From positions 1 through 11,590 of the forward strand of contig QMQV01000045.1 of assembly GCA_003649085.1 (NCBI GenBank): a stretch of DNA of 11,590 nucleotides, in the 5' to 3' direction. Numbering within the stretch: position 1 is the first letter of the stretch; the number at the start of each line of letters is the position of its first letter. The stretch comes from Thermoproteota archaeon (GTDB lineage: Archaea; Thermoproteota; Methanomethylicia; Methanomethylicales; B66-G16). A program made the translations under genes and the position numbers. Under the pieces are notes generated by a model. It had not been told where the DNA came from and searched no databases. It was given only the letters and a program-made list of their open reading frames with translations. Positions 9,101 to 11,590 of this stretch are shown one piece after another.

Positions 9101-11590
9101 TTTATTTGTGAGTCGTTTTCAGTTACACTCGCCCCTATACCAACAAACCCTACTCCTATTCCTGTAGCATAACTGTAAGTTCTTCCTTTTAAGATACTCT
9201 CCAGAGTGAGGCTATTTTCGTATCTGATCTCTGAACCTGATCCGATGTATGTCTCAATATTTGTTGTATTGTTTATTGTTGAAACAGAGGCATCCGCACC
9301 TAACAATCCTCCACCTGAAGATGCTGAAGATTTTGCCTCAGCATAAGCTGAACCATCCGTGGAGGTATTTGATGGATCCTCTATTTTTGCATAAAGGTTT
9401 ATATCTTTAGCATCTATATCATTTCTATCTGACACATAAGATCTTAGATCAGGTGATATATCTATTGTTGTTATTGAAGCACCAGCAGTTGCACCTCCTA
9501 AATTAACACCTGTTGTAGAACCGTATATTTCATACGCTGCTTTAGAACCAAGTTCAAAAAGACCCGATGTGTAAATCTGATTTCCTGATCCTGTATAGGA
9601 TCTAACATTAGTCTTATAAGAAACATCAACAACCGCTGCCTGTACAGATACAGCACCAACGTTAACAGGAACTGCAGAAGCTCTTACCGTTGTGTCTGTA
9701 TCTGAGATTATTGATACCTTCTGGACTTTACTCTTATCAGTAAAACTTCCTACTTTTACATCTTTTCCAGTGTATGAATGGACATTATCTTCTAAAACGA
9801 CCTTTGATGCAGCTCCCCCTGCAACAGCCGTCCCTACATGTGTTCCGTAAGCTTTCACTTCTGCACTGGTAATTTCCTGTGATTTTAGACTAAGTTGAGA
9901 GGCTTCGGTTACCTGAGCATTATCTCCTAAGAAAGAGTATATATCCCCTCCGAGGTACAGGTAAGAAACTGCTGCTCCAAGTGTTACTCCTCCTCCCTCA
10001 CCTGCGTAGGTGTTAAGTCTTGCTCCTACTGTTCTGTAAGAATTAAGACTTATATTTCCAGCTGAAGATAAAGTAGAACCTGAATCAACATAAGAGAATA
10101 GATTAGAATAATTTTTCTGAACAGAAACAGAACCGCTAACACCCACAGCACCACCAGAAATAGCACCAACAACAGAGTTCATAACTGTGGACTCAGTTGC
10201 ATTTATTCTAATACCACCTGAGCCTGAGGATACACTTGAATTTTTTCCAACAAATGCAGCTGTTACACTCTCAAAATTTGCTTCAGGATCAACACTGTTT
10301 GAGACCGTTAATCCTACTTTTGCATCTGTTATATCATTATTTATATTATGATTTCCTGAATCTATGTCTAAATAAGTGTTGATGCTTTCATCAATACTTC
10401 CACCTATATCTCCTGTAGCTTCATCCTGATCTGCATCAAAAGCTTTTCCTATATTTGCGACAGACACAGAACCTGCCACACCGCCAAGACCACCACCAAA
10501 TGCTATAACAGTAGAATCAATCTTGTTTTCTGTGTAAGCATTTACGCCAACTGTATAATCAGCCTTTATATTGCTATTTTCACCTATATAAGCCTGATTT
10601 TTTACATTTATTATCGCAACATCAACAGCTCCCCCTGCAGCTATTACTTTAGAAACTTCACCACTTCCTACACCACTCTTATAATCTGTTTTGTCAGTTG
10701 AACTTACATTTACAGTTTGACTACTACCTCTAATTGAGCTGTTAACATTAGATCCCTTTCCGGAATCATCAGCACCTATAAATGCTTTTGTATCAGACGA
10801 TACTAATAGTACATTTACAGATCCACCTATACCTGCTGTTGAAGATGCTGCCACATTTGCAGCATACATTGAAAATAGTTTGTCTGAAATAGATTCAACA
10901 TTTGTTGTTAAAAGGGCATCTGTGTTTGAACTTATTATATATGCATGAGTTATATTGTTCACTTTAACAATATTAATAGATCCACCTATTCCGACTGTAG
11001 TACCTCCAACAGATACGCTACCTGCTATAGCTCCAGCATCATAATTTCCATTCTGATCTTTATCTCCTATTCTAACGGTGTCTTCAGCAACAACATCTAA
11101 ATTCCCCTCAGTTTTAACCGTTGAGGACTCTATGTATGAATTATTTAATCCCTCAAGATATAGTATATTTCCTGAGCCAGCAAAGGATATATTTGTGGAT
11201 ATAGAACCGGCAACTGATACAGTAAGTAGATCCTCTACTGTCCTGCTAACAACCTGAACCCCTCCACCTTTACTGTTTACATTGGAACTCTTTATATATG
11301 ATGATGTAGTATTCTGAATTTTTACAATACCAGCAGATAGACCAACACCTGCATTAGAACCAAAGTTCAATCCTCCGTTTCCAACATCAACAGTGGTCCC
11401 AGAAAAAGCTTTTACCTTAACAGACTGAAGCTCATTTCCAGCATTATCCTGATTTATATCTGAGTCTTGTATGTATGCATTTGTTTTATTTTTAAATAAA
11501 TCAACACTTACAGAACCATCTAAAGCAAGGGCTCCTCCCGCATTTACCGCAGCTGTAGCTGTTCCGACTTTTTCATTCTCTCTTGCATCT
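160..11590 (-). CDS. Giant filamentous haemagglutinin / LktA-like beta-solenoid adhesin, 5'-partial
   Basis: The frame is open from the right edge of the window to TAG at 160-162, giving 3,809 complete codons; the true start lies beyond 11590. The protein is built of short Gly/Asn/Ser-rich strand repeats, typical of right-handed beta-helices in surface-exposed exoproteins of the FHA / leukotoxin-LktA-like adhesin group. Known relatives are exported by two-partner secretion and act in adhesion, aggregation or contact-dependent functions; which applies here is not visible. Domain order: Gly-rich AYIG-type repeats, three non-solenoid inserts separated by solenoid, then C-terminal modules with helical inserts and a short tail ending EILIKYK. 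There is only one cysteine (5821-5823) that I can find, and no internal frameshift. A TTG at 11368-11370 can be read as a start, but the frame continues upstream in the same repeat style (for example NAYIQDSDI at about 11455-11481), so it is just an internal Leu codon. No neighbour gene is visible. Existence of the gene is near certain; the family name is recognition by pattern, not by search. Confidence 0.93.
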   Translation of the reverse strand, partial: DARENEKVGTATAAVNAGGALALDGSVSVDLFKNKTNAYIQDSDINQDNAGNELQSVKVKAFSGTTVDVGNGGLNFGSNAGVGLSAGIVKIQNTTSSYIKSSNVNSKGGGVQVVSRTVEDLLTVSVAGSISTNISFAGSGNILYLEGLNNSYIESSTVKTEGNLDVVAEDTVRIGDKDQNGNYDAGAIAGSVSVGGTTVGIGGSINIVKVNNITHAYIISSNTDALLTTNVESISDKLFSMYAANVAASSTAGIGGSVNVLLVSSDTKAFIGADDSGKGSNVNSSIRGSSQTVNVSSTDKTDYKSGVGSGEVSKVIAAGGAVDVAIINVKNQAYIGENSNIKADYTVGVNAYTENKIDSTVIAFGGGLGGVAGSVSVANIGKAFDADQDEATGDIGGSIDESINTYLDIDSGNHNINNDITDAKVGLTVSNSVDPEANFESVTAAFVGKNSSVSSGSGGIRINATESTVMNSVVGAISGGAVGVSGSVSVQKNYSNLFSYVDSGSTLSSAGNISLNSYRTVGARLNTYAGEGGGVTLGAAVSYLYLGGDIYSFLGDNAQVTEASQLSLKSQEITSAEVKAYGTHVGTAVAGGAASKVVLEDNVHSYTGKDVKVGSFTDKSKVQKVSIISDTDTTVRASAVPVNVGAVSVQAAVVDVSYKTNVRSYTGSGNQIYTSGLFELGSKAAYEIYGSTTGVNLGGATAGASITTIDISPDLRSYVSDRNDIDAKDINLYAKIEDPSNTSTDGSAYAEAKSSASSGGGLLGADASVSTINNTTNIETYIGSGSEIRYENSLTLESILKGRTYSYATGIGVGFVGIGASVTENDSQINISSGLKSNSNVYSDNGNFILKAYSIYGSKAESVAGSGGVVAGNASVAKNEISGTNRVYLDSNSKLKGKTGSIKSDRNIEFNSFADSKNASVLGMSGAFSEDYIHDSHSKVDISSGSSLEAYSLSIKAENRHFKKASEWFGSKNNSEAGSGGVFSGAASFAAAKIKNVTVQININDGAKLTLLGNPTNFYNLEEMLIEAYGNLDIDTTAKLSAGGTIVGAKSDAKVEAEEGIGSSVNIGNNVQMQVNGNLTIAASTSGKASAKAKTNTYGLAAAGQGKSKASLYVSDNININSGSNIRVFGDATLVAGKSSESSGYIKTYANTDIYNKTAFAYSGSPDADAISSKNTFISIGSGSSLKTGRNINLSAEKGYLYAYGYGKATDASREAIEAIASTLSETFGGDEVSLDIISGSSIKAGVGNVEINGVVETGLYRHVYVTFGEEMDPGFYVAEDYDSAKKLVSNLVPNRVEYENGKWNVYDKDGNFIKTLTPTEQSEIGIDWEIMKNIRIATSLDKQIEELKKLKGLYPELSQDIDATIATLEGQKNDPAINQTTHIIKLKDIVASSGNISIRADNLYGFGDLKAPGDVKIEIKNNSPLPVEVGQLEIPKDYGGNIEYNGKKISKTSDVILINDNKFLPVNLALQDAQNSEPPLILIESTFNKEYGGTDSNGKVFYKYPPPILVGPVNAISADDDSVSVSGDSPTGNKAISNFAGSVTIKNNYGSVFVTEDIFANTITISAGGNFVFNNPKLIFNVAYSPESYYSSLHNYAKGKLSFQDNGSYSSDSDATLRESYNILLAETSDHSNKYLLAGNNIFINAEVINVNGLIQSGIPYKDITITDEMINNAIASGDYTIYNGEKVYDPTRDMFVGGYTVKINPDEKRVYVSGLDIRGGTVFLSGKIANTGGGKINVLDGFGRININNQSSYELVLDSIDTGNIEGKVTIVDKLKDNGVGKYLVTEIKRIGNEIKIYTNQGIDSNQATKLTAQITGRTTSYNPFSGLRYYWMDGYTTSTYTRTEYYKEFNKFLGFIPVSERHFTSKDIVSQSTKDLGSSDIDSGFVQGFMRNANGNIITNPPDYNLDKVTSTDYEFQFICDSSGTKWDFLTKKTWIRRITHTYTGTTTKFYSSVKADYPIEIVFTGEDVGEVDITSTTDVILKGGVRNLGGSVNINTGGSIYTESLAPINAGVINLNVPGSVGTADNPIRISGDPAVSVSANLNGVYIDAVSSNIFVSTGINTAGDLRIRSDKGMTIVGLLKGKNIHLEAIDGQITSGNPLDPYINIDTDIDNNGKLYMTATNGDIYVRELSGDLSVDTVSTLGNVFIQVPSGSLVDGNPNENVDKRTVLELELLYNDLGLKGVSAQQLRDQQIDAYKQSMKIEYDKYWREYRNLKLNPDGTYSYTPYEPVEFRFSPDEVAALKAQGWTDKMISDYEQDLTNKYNTWGQSDYDPNFSYVPTQSELDKLTANEWTDDQLNNTLPASLFNKNITDTEYKIEDPNIIGNNVTIIASGSIGKDKKENIVFYYNDIERYTQEELDEIKRALVAAERPDIEIDRDNEVIIIKQRDDIDIEAFGSIQAIADGSVYIGSELNVNISNIYSKDNWVRIKTGEGIYSTSSGLNVDAPEGLIIEASNGPIGTNINPISLSVGQDATITARASGDINLLVPYGNLNIDYIYSRGNVNLAVPNGSIIDFYDDTIEDITSKSVTLTAGVYGGLPGSYDKALDINLTDENGKISLYGYGSFNIYKENSILFGEINIGGNLTPKTFGDITFTGKVAANNIEIDIPGSITVNENTGIATVAGLIFKSNSGKIDINSSLSSNGYISLISDEGIHSSGRIYSSGAMLIKTLGDITFDGDGGAGSGVSLLMEAEKGINLNSKGGYFAPEITINVGESLYINSSISGNTIDINANIDFTADVYGYIRGYTYLNINAGNYFTAKNGLSAKGNLTLKSGNDMVLTGFLIGDNIDITSGGSFTADSDLYISSISSVNISAVDDIFLGINTTSRGKINLLGKNITIVDTVQSVEEIDFVEPEFDLELDLNNLVDLINNNRSTIIQYLKSGFDIEQILQKSENIYTEHTTFLNLMSSDSGIYAQIKNFLFNNQNPTTTLLYTPSTGQTGSGLVINNPIQSVSYTPPTVVVNPSDTDSITISAKNDIYSGHSLLSTGSIDITGQNITLKGLAGGKYLNINAEKEINIDERTLLHGVFKTDINSPQKIKGSKIAIATNGEMNISAPVIDLEGFIYAFNNVNPTIKQITDYLDPILNLDYILDTLDMNPSVDASIKLTGRDSINFLGAIVSTGGIDISSKDISMNSVIAGDYVSITSPNNITIGSDSVVYGVSSIDITSSEYINIEGFVGNNGIVNINSGKDINLSGAAVSIVDLPLDLESIIDAAGKISSGDVYSAIVDFSGTYNPSDTNGVYLNAPDGDITISGAFVSTGTAKFNTNNITITGIAGAKNFIANVPGDFITGEKSIVYNLGTQIIDVDGYVEIGGYLSGTGKVSINSEKDVTISGYVLSVGNIPFSIDDLVRIVGNRNFDLPYQRVSEFSGEFNALNENTITVTAKGKIDVSGYILTMADVTLRSGESLNIDRVILGNSVTLEAPNDIPIKENTVIASYDFVNIETPANVEINGLVATKGSAYITGDNVNISGKIISNEKLPIDLSQYIKDALNLYPDNLFNSIKDDAYNLTGSNRNTISVYANDFANISGGIISNSEVKIDAQQDITIGGLGIIANKNIDLNSKGNVELYKGVKSLEGYINVTAYDKIVRFKGVREIGEIDFESNNLNLIGYKGIGTSVNPIVVKTENLTAKALTGGIYINSVDGFTTDSIKTNSGNIGIKVRNGDLRFEEISTGNGEIIINVEDGNLIGFDNPFIGATKNIMITSDMIYSVGKSPIKVSLDEGFIFVDAKNTYWMLDLTEPVPDWIIFNKQFIGGKDLEVVLEALSSVTTPSEKIVEKITLYERIPEYEEGLQGKEILIKYK
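163..480 (-). other. C-terminal tail, Trp-containing, no recognised anchor
   Basis: The last 106 residues. It includes GFIFVDAKNTYWMLDLTEPV, PDWIIFNKQFIGGKDLEVVL, a Thr/Glu-rich part (VTTPSEKIVEKITLYERIPE) and the end GLQGKEILIKYK. I see no translocator beta-barrel ending in a C-terminal aromatic residue, no LPxTG-type motif, no transmembrane segment and no cysteine pair. That favours a released or TpsB-tethered protein over a classical autotransporter. The W-(I/L)-(I/V)-x-N...(V/I)GG pattern resembles, from memory, C-termini of large TPS adhesins, but weakly. Confidence 0.5.
481..1023 (-). repeat. Partial module copy 5 and terminal solenoid
   Basis: The start TISVYANDFANISGGIISNS matches the module start. 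The segment to about 730 follows the strand pattern (ITIGGLGIIANKNIDLNSKG) but no helical insert appears where one would be due. Instead IGTSVNPI (706-729) opens another solenoid stretch with GGIYINSVDGFTTDSIKTNS and NIGIKVRNGDLRFEEISTGN. The modular series therefore decays here, before the tail. Confidence 0.6.
1024..1437 (-). repeat. C-terminal module copy 4 (138 residues)
   Basis: Starts TITVTAKGKIDVSGYILTMA, with units GNSVTLEAPNDIPIKENTVI and SAYITGDNVNISGKIISNE, and ends with the insert LPIDLSQYIKDALNLYP (motif at 1108-1134) and FNSIKDDAYNLTGSNRN. The motif lies 414 bases (138 residues) from that of copy 3. The module start (TI-T/S-V) is regained immediately afterwards at 1023. Confidence 0.72.
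1438..1854 (-). repeat. C-terminal module copy 3 (139 residues)
   Basis: Starts GVYLNAPDGDITISGAFVST, with units GKVSINSEKDVTISGYVLSV, and ends with the insert IPFSIDDLVRIVG (motif at 1522-1548) and YQRVSEFSGEFNALNEN. FSG-(T/E)-(Y/F)-N at the end of the insert is shared with copy 2 (DFSGTYN), which supports common descent. The motif lies 417 bases (139 residues) from that of copy 2. Confidence 0.72.
1855..2271 (-). repeat. C-terminal module copy 2 (139 residues)
   Basis: Starts ASIKLTGRDSINFLGAIVST. Strand units include GDYVSITSPNNITIGSDSVV and GIVNINSGKDINLSGAAVS. It ends with the helical insert LPLDLESIIDAAGK (motif at 1939-1965) and YSAIVDFSGTYNPSD. The insert sequence (L/I)P(L/F/I)-(D/S)-(L/I), then a short amphipathic helix, a gap and a second helix ending near a small polar turn, recurs in copies 3 and 4 at almost exactly the same module position. 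Confidence 0.7.
2272..2670 (-). repeat. C-terminal module copy 1 (133 residues)
   Basis: Starts SITISAKNDIYSGHSLLSTG, continues with strand units (ITLKGLAGGKYLNINAEKEI), and ends with the insert NNVNPTIKQITDYLDP followed by NLDYILDTLDMNPS. The start pattern (S/T)-I-T-(I/V)-(S/T)-A-x-x-x-I and the STG turn are shared with copies 2-4. The insert lacks the clear (L/I)P(L/F/I) acidic signature of copies 2-4 but keeps the length and helix-prone character. Confidence 0.6.
2671..3336 (-). repeat. C-terminal module copy 0: solenoid plus long helical, Thr/Pro-rich insert
   Basis: About 222 residues. The solenoid half (YLNINAGNYFTAKNGLSAKG through GKNITIVDTV) aligns by eye with the later modules. The insert, 3042-2671, is much longer than in the others. 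It has an acidic start EEIDFVEPEFDLELDLNNLV, then hydrophobic and charged helices (IIQYLKSGFDIEQILQKSEN). A Thr/Pro/Ser linker (NPTTTLLYTPSTGQTGSG and SYTPPTVVVNPSDTD) ends it, before the next module starts at SITISAKNDI. This copy is the most divergent and may mark the junction between the two halves of the fibre. Confidence 0.5.
3337..4339 (-). other. Short-unit beta-solenoid segment
   Basis: About 334 residues of compact strand repeats with Gly/Asn turns, for example NVNLAVPNGSIIDFYDDTIE, GEINIGGNLTPKTFGDITFT and LISDEGIHSSGRIYSSGAML. It includes IGTNINPI at 4183-4206, the second of the three GTxxNPI motifs. The segment is the least interrupted solenoid of the protein and leads directly into the modular C-terminal third. 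Confidence 0.6.
4340..4629 (-). other. AAER-containing block after helical insert 3
   Basis: About 97 residues beginning IEDPNIIGNNVTIIASGSIG. A charged helical part follows, IERYTQEELDEIKRALVAAE, and then the charged strands EVIIIKQRDDIDIEAFGSIQ. It closes with ADGSVYIGSELNVNI. Charge alternation is dense here (RPDIEIDRDNE), contrasting with the neutral solenoid. A segment of this kind, ALAAAER followed by strands and a GSVYLGSE-like element, is one I associate with LktA-like adhesins. It may cap or kink the fibre; this is inference. Confidence 0.5.
4630..5100 (-). other. Large helical insert 3, Trp/Tyr/Glu-rich
   Basis: About 157 residues with high Glu, Lys, Gln, Tyr and Trp content and strong helix propensity. 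It starts after DGNPNENVDK with LELELLYNDLG, then QQIDAYKQSMKIEYDKYWRE, then PYEPVEFRFSPDEVAALKAQ. There follow GWTDKMISDYEQDLTNKYNT, NFSYVPTQSELDKL and EWTDDQLNNTLP. It ends at TEYKIEDPNIIGNNVTI, where solenoid strands restart. The order 'YW..R', 'ALxAQGWTD..I..YE', 'EW(T/S)..QL' and 'IEDPNIIG.NVT' agrees with my memory of a conserved block in giant filamentous adhesins. The paired GWTDKM and EWTDDQ elements look like two copies of a small helical motif. Function unknown. Confidence 0.55.
5101..5691 (-). other. Beta-solenoid segment with GTxxNPI motif
   Basis: About 197 residues of regular solenoid. Units include GGVRNLGGSVNINTGGSIYT and NGDIYVRELSGDLSV. The motif VGTADNPI at 5494-5517 belongs to a GTxxNP-hydrophobic signature common in TPS adhesin solenoids. 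It occurs twice more in this protein, at 4183-4206 and 706-729. The segment ends at the PSGSLVDGNPNENVD turn, where helical insert 3 begins. Confidence 0.55.
5692..6135 (-). other. Aromatic, charged insert 2 containing the sole cysteine
   Basis: About 148 residues rich in Tyr, Phe, Trp, Thr, Lys and Arg, unlike the flanking solenoid. Key parts are NPFSGLRYYWMDG (about 6117-6079), EYYKEFNKFLGFIPVSERHF (about 6050-5991), the cysteine codon TGT at 5821-5823 in FICDSSGTKWDF, and KKTWIRRITHTY just after. Solenoid returns at VFTGEDVGEVDITST. A tract with an RYxW-x-x-G signature is, as I recall it, present in many giant filamentous adhesins, so the insert is likely a conserved family element rather than an acquisition. 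No catalytic motif is recognised. Confidence 0.5.
6136..7422 (-). other. Central beta-solenoid segment
   Basis: About 429 residues, mostly strand repeats of the form G-x-(I/V)-x-(I/V)-x-(A/N). It opens with NISIRADNLYGFGDLKAPGD, followed by LEIPKDYGGNIEYNGKKI. This succession (APGD, a KNNSPLP turn, IPxxxGGxIxxNG) matches my recollection of a conserved stretch in giant TPS adhesins. Less regular loops follow, including a PPPILVGP proline run near 7050-7080, a Tyr/Ser-rich stretch near 6845-6740 (SPESYYSSLHNYAKG), and GEKVYDPTRDMF near 6500-6535. Solenoid resumes with GGTVFLSGKIANTGGGKINV. Structural role inferred. Confidence 0.55.
7423..7800 (-). other. Non-solenoid insert 1 with short coiled-coil-like segment
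   Basis: About 126 residues that break the Gly/Ser solenoid pattern. It begins with VYVTFGEEMDPGFYVAEDYD and continues with a charged region containing GKWNVYDKDGN. Around 7590-7470 there is a helix-forming stretch with LDKQIEELKKLKGLYPEL, whose hydrophobic spacing is compatible with a short amphipathic or coiled-coil hairpin. It ends at IIKLKDIVASSGN, where solenoid strands resume. From memory, giant filamentous adhesins of this type carry an insert at a comparable place, just before a segment of the form APGDVKIEIKN. Function unknown; it may be a side domain on the fibre. Confidence 0.55.
7801..11590 (-). repeat. N-terminal Gly-rich AYIG-type repeat region of the adhesin
   Basis: About 1,260 residues of degenerate repeats. 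Each unit has a Gly/Ala-rich hydrophobic stretch of the GGSVSV kind, a linker such as VNNITH, and a strand of the form (A/S)-aromatic-(I/V/L/T), followed by a variable Ser/Asn-rich part. Clear copies are AYI at 11470-11478, SYI at 11293-11301, SYI at 11131-11139, AYI at 10936-10944, AFI at 10777-10785 and AYI at 10585-10593, spaced 53-65 residues apart. Looser copies continue to about 8600, where spacing becomes irregular. The repeats are divergent at DNA level, so they are old rather than recent duplications or assembly artefacts. This pattern is characteristic of LktA-like filamentous adhesins. The region probably forms an elongated beta-helix projecting from the cell. From about 8600 to 7801 the AYIG signature fades into Ala/Ser/Lys-rich solenoid. 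Confidence 0.8.

Noticed and set aside
11368..11370. TTG as the start codon of the giant gene
   Set aside because: The same frame continues to the window edge with matching repeats (NAYIQDSDI), there is no upstream in-frame stop, and the next Met is about 170 codons further in.
160..11590. CRISPR array or DNA-level tandem repeat
   Set aside because: Periodicity is visible only in the protein; the DNA copies are too divergent, and there are no identical repeats with unique spacers.
160..11590. Pseudogene or frameshifted gene
   Set aside because: The frame is uninterrupted across all 3,809 codons with uniform composition and intact domain order.

Overview
The window is almost entirely one gene. 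A single open reading frame on the minus strand runs from the right edge (11590) to a TAG stop at 160-162. It has 3,809 complete codons and no internal stop, and it enters from outside, so the N-terminus is missing. The encoded protein is a giant, low-complexity, Gly/Ser/Asn/Asp/Ile-rich beta-solenoid exoprotein. It looks like the filamentous-haemagglutinin or 'leukotoxin LktA-like filamentous adhesin' type that is normally exported by two-partner (TpsA/TpsB) secretion. The signal peptide, the TPS domain and any TpsB transporter gene are not in the window, so the secretion route is inferred.

Layout in protein order (right to left). 11590-7801: Gly-rich repeats whose units end in an AYIG-like strand. 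7800-7423: a non-solenoid insert with a short coiled-coil-like stretch. 7422-6136: beta-solenoid. 6135-5692: an aromatic, charged insert holding the only cysteine I can find. 5691-5101: solenoid with a GTxxNPI motif. 5100-4630: a large helical, Trp/Tyr-rich insert. 4629-4340: a block with an AAER segment. 4339-3337: short-unit solenoid. 3336-1024: five successive solenoid modules, each ending in a predicted helical insert; the last three are 138-139 residues long and strikingly regular. 1023-481: a partial sixth module and more solenoid. 480-163: a Trp-containing C-terminal tail with no beta-barrel, sortase motif or other recognisable anchor. Positions 1-159 are AT-rich, non-coding 3' flank.

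The base composition is AT-rich (roughly 35% G+C by eye). Arginine is mostly AGA, and ATA and GGA codons are common. The architecture implies a diderm (outer-membrane) bacterium. A low-GC lineage such as Aquificota, Campylobacterota, Fusobacteriota or Negativicutes would fit, but the sequence does not decide between them.

The most noteworthy signal is the C-terminal run of about 139-residue modules, in which a repeating helix-forming insert with an (L/I)P(L/F/I)-acidic motif interrupts an otherwise continuous beta-solenoid. I see no defence system, CRISPR array, RNA gene or mobile element.
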